In this document: in pieces, positions 63,588 through 64,000 of the stretch
Numbering within the stretch: position 1 is the stretch's first letter
Layout of the letters: every line of letters begins with the position of its first letter
Source: Ptiloglossa arizonensis
Lineage: Eukaryota; Arthropoda; Insecta; Hymenoptera; Colletidae
Assembly: GCF_051014685.1 (NCBI RefSeq)
Contig: NW_027478895.1
Span: 62,001 to 126,000, forward strand
Direction of reading: 5' to 3'
Length of the DNA stretch: 64,000 nt
The notes under the pieces: model-generated
Told to the model about the DNA's origin: nothing
Database searches by the model: none
The model's input: the letters and a program-made list of their open reading frames with translations, nothing else
Translations under genes and position numbers: made by a program

Positions 63588-64000
63588 GCTGCTCCGAACG
63601 CTCAACCAGAATGGCCTAGGGAAAAAATACACATACCGTTGTAATCGGGCGAGTTTCTACTTTCACATGCAACAGGAACTTTTGGGTTAGGTCAATCCGT
63701 TCGCGAGATATGGGAGTTTGAAGCCAAGAAATGCTTGAGAAGGCAAAAAATTTTTCGTAATTCTGTTCCTCCAAACGCTTAACCAGAATGGCCTAGGGAA
63801 AAATACACATACCGTTGTAATCGGGCGAGTTTCTACTTTCAGATGCAACAGGAAATTTTGGGTTACGTCAATCCGTTCGCGAGATATGGGAGTTTGAAGC
63901 TAAGAAATGGTTGAGAAGACAACAAATTTTTCGCACTTCTGCTGCTCCAAACGCTTAACCAGAATGGCCTAGGGAGAAAATACACATACCGTTGTAATCG

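Larger units (their letters stand above)
1..64000. repeat. 177-bp satellite DNA array spanning the whole window
   Basis: The entire window is head-to-tail copies of one 177-bp monomer. Phase marker gcttaacc occurs at 61, 238 and 415, and is still in phase at 63953, giving 361 monomers with a net drift of -5 bp. All monomers I followed are in one orientation, and I saw no stretch of unrelated sequence. Most differences between monomers are single substitutions shared by subsets of monomers; small indels of 1-2 bp are rare. Such purity is typical of recently homogenised centromeric or pericentromeric satellites, and 177 bp is near one nucleosome plus linker. Function and chromosomal location are inference; the satellite family is not one I recognise by name. 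Confidence 0.98.
54851..64000. repeat. Block F: mosaic of nested duplications at the right end
   Basis: About 52 monomers, no gene. Frequent variants are attctactgctccg, gttgtaaacggg, gctgctacaacg, gaaggcgag with ttcacaattc, gatgccatagg and gaagcgaag. Offsets seen are 531, 2123, 3719, 1592 and 1770 bp, all close to whole monomer numbers. Near 63590 the sequence switches to a type last seen in D (gaacgctcaacc, then tttttcgtaattctg, as at 31905-32065 and 36330-36490). Confidence 0.75.

Noticed and set aside
1..64000. CRISPR array
   Set aside because: The repetition is regular but there are no unique spacers: the whole 177-bp unit is repeated, and the unit is far longer than a CRISPR repeat-spacer.
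1..64000. Known satellites such as primate alpha satellite (171 bp) or the Arabidopsis 178-bp repeat
   Set aside because: Length is close, but the monomer sequence does not match what I remember of either. I cannot run a database search, so the family is left unnamed.
1..64000. Ribosomal DNA spacer subrepeats, tRNA or 5S gene arrays
   Set aside because: No rRNA, 5S or tRNA gene sequence or internal polymerase III boxes are recognisable in the monomer, and the array never leaves the repeat in 64 kb.
1..64000. Transposable element insertions or LTRs
   Set aside because: Reading every region I found no stretch departing from the satellite, no target-site duplications and no terminal repeats. 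Monomer phase holds to within a few bases across the window.

Overview
The window is one uninterrupted array of a eukaryotic satellite DNA. The monomer is 177 bp, and every monomer I could follow lies in the same head-to-tail orientation from base 1 to base 64000. Using the word gcttaacc as phase marker, it falls at 61 and again at 63953. That is 361 monomers with a net length drift of only -5 bp, so about 361.6 monomers fill the window. I find no gene, RNA gene, transposable element, CRISPR array or other non-satellite insertion. The hand-built consensus is about 42% G+C (74 of 177) with 8 CpG dinucleotides and three A/T-tract blocks. Length, homogeneity and purity suggest a centromeric or pericentromeric heterochromatin array. 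The host cannot be named from sequence alone. It is not primate alpha satellite, and it does not match the Arabidopsis 178-bp repeat as I remember it. A plant is my weak first guess.

The interest lies in the layout above the monomer. No single higher-order repeat (HOR) period runs through the window. Blocks of monomers have been copied at many scales: 3, 5, 6, 7, 9, 11, 12, 14, 21, 22, 33 and about 82 monomers. The left half reads A (1-5120), B (5121-13500), C (13501-14505), A' (14506-19624), A'' (19625-22100) and B' (22101-about 29800). A and A' are about 14.5 kb apart. A'' is a 14-monomer tandem copy of the end of A'. B' resembles the second half of B but carries its own 12-monomer and 7-monomer tandem duplications.

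The right half is a related subfamily. Block D (about 29800-37744) carries two 5-monomer duplications. Next come two tandem copies of a 33-monomer, 5846-bp unit (E1 37745-43590, E2 43591-49436), which look more than 99% identical by eye. A bridge (49437-50369) leads to a partial third copy, E3 (50370-54850). Block F (54851-64000) is a mosaic of nested 3-, 6-, 9-, 12- and 21-monomer duplications.

The many short open frames are a by-product of the monomer being 177 = 3 x 59 bases. A frame open through one monomer continues in phase into the next. I annotate none as genes. Other signals worth testing are a CENP-B-box-like 17-mer in each monomer, a variant subfamily carrying the palindrome TGACGTCA, and unusually full CpG retention. 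All block boundaries and consensus statements were read by eye; breakpoints are good to tens of bases.
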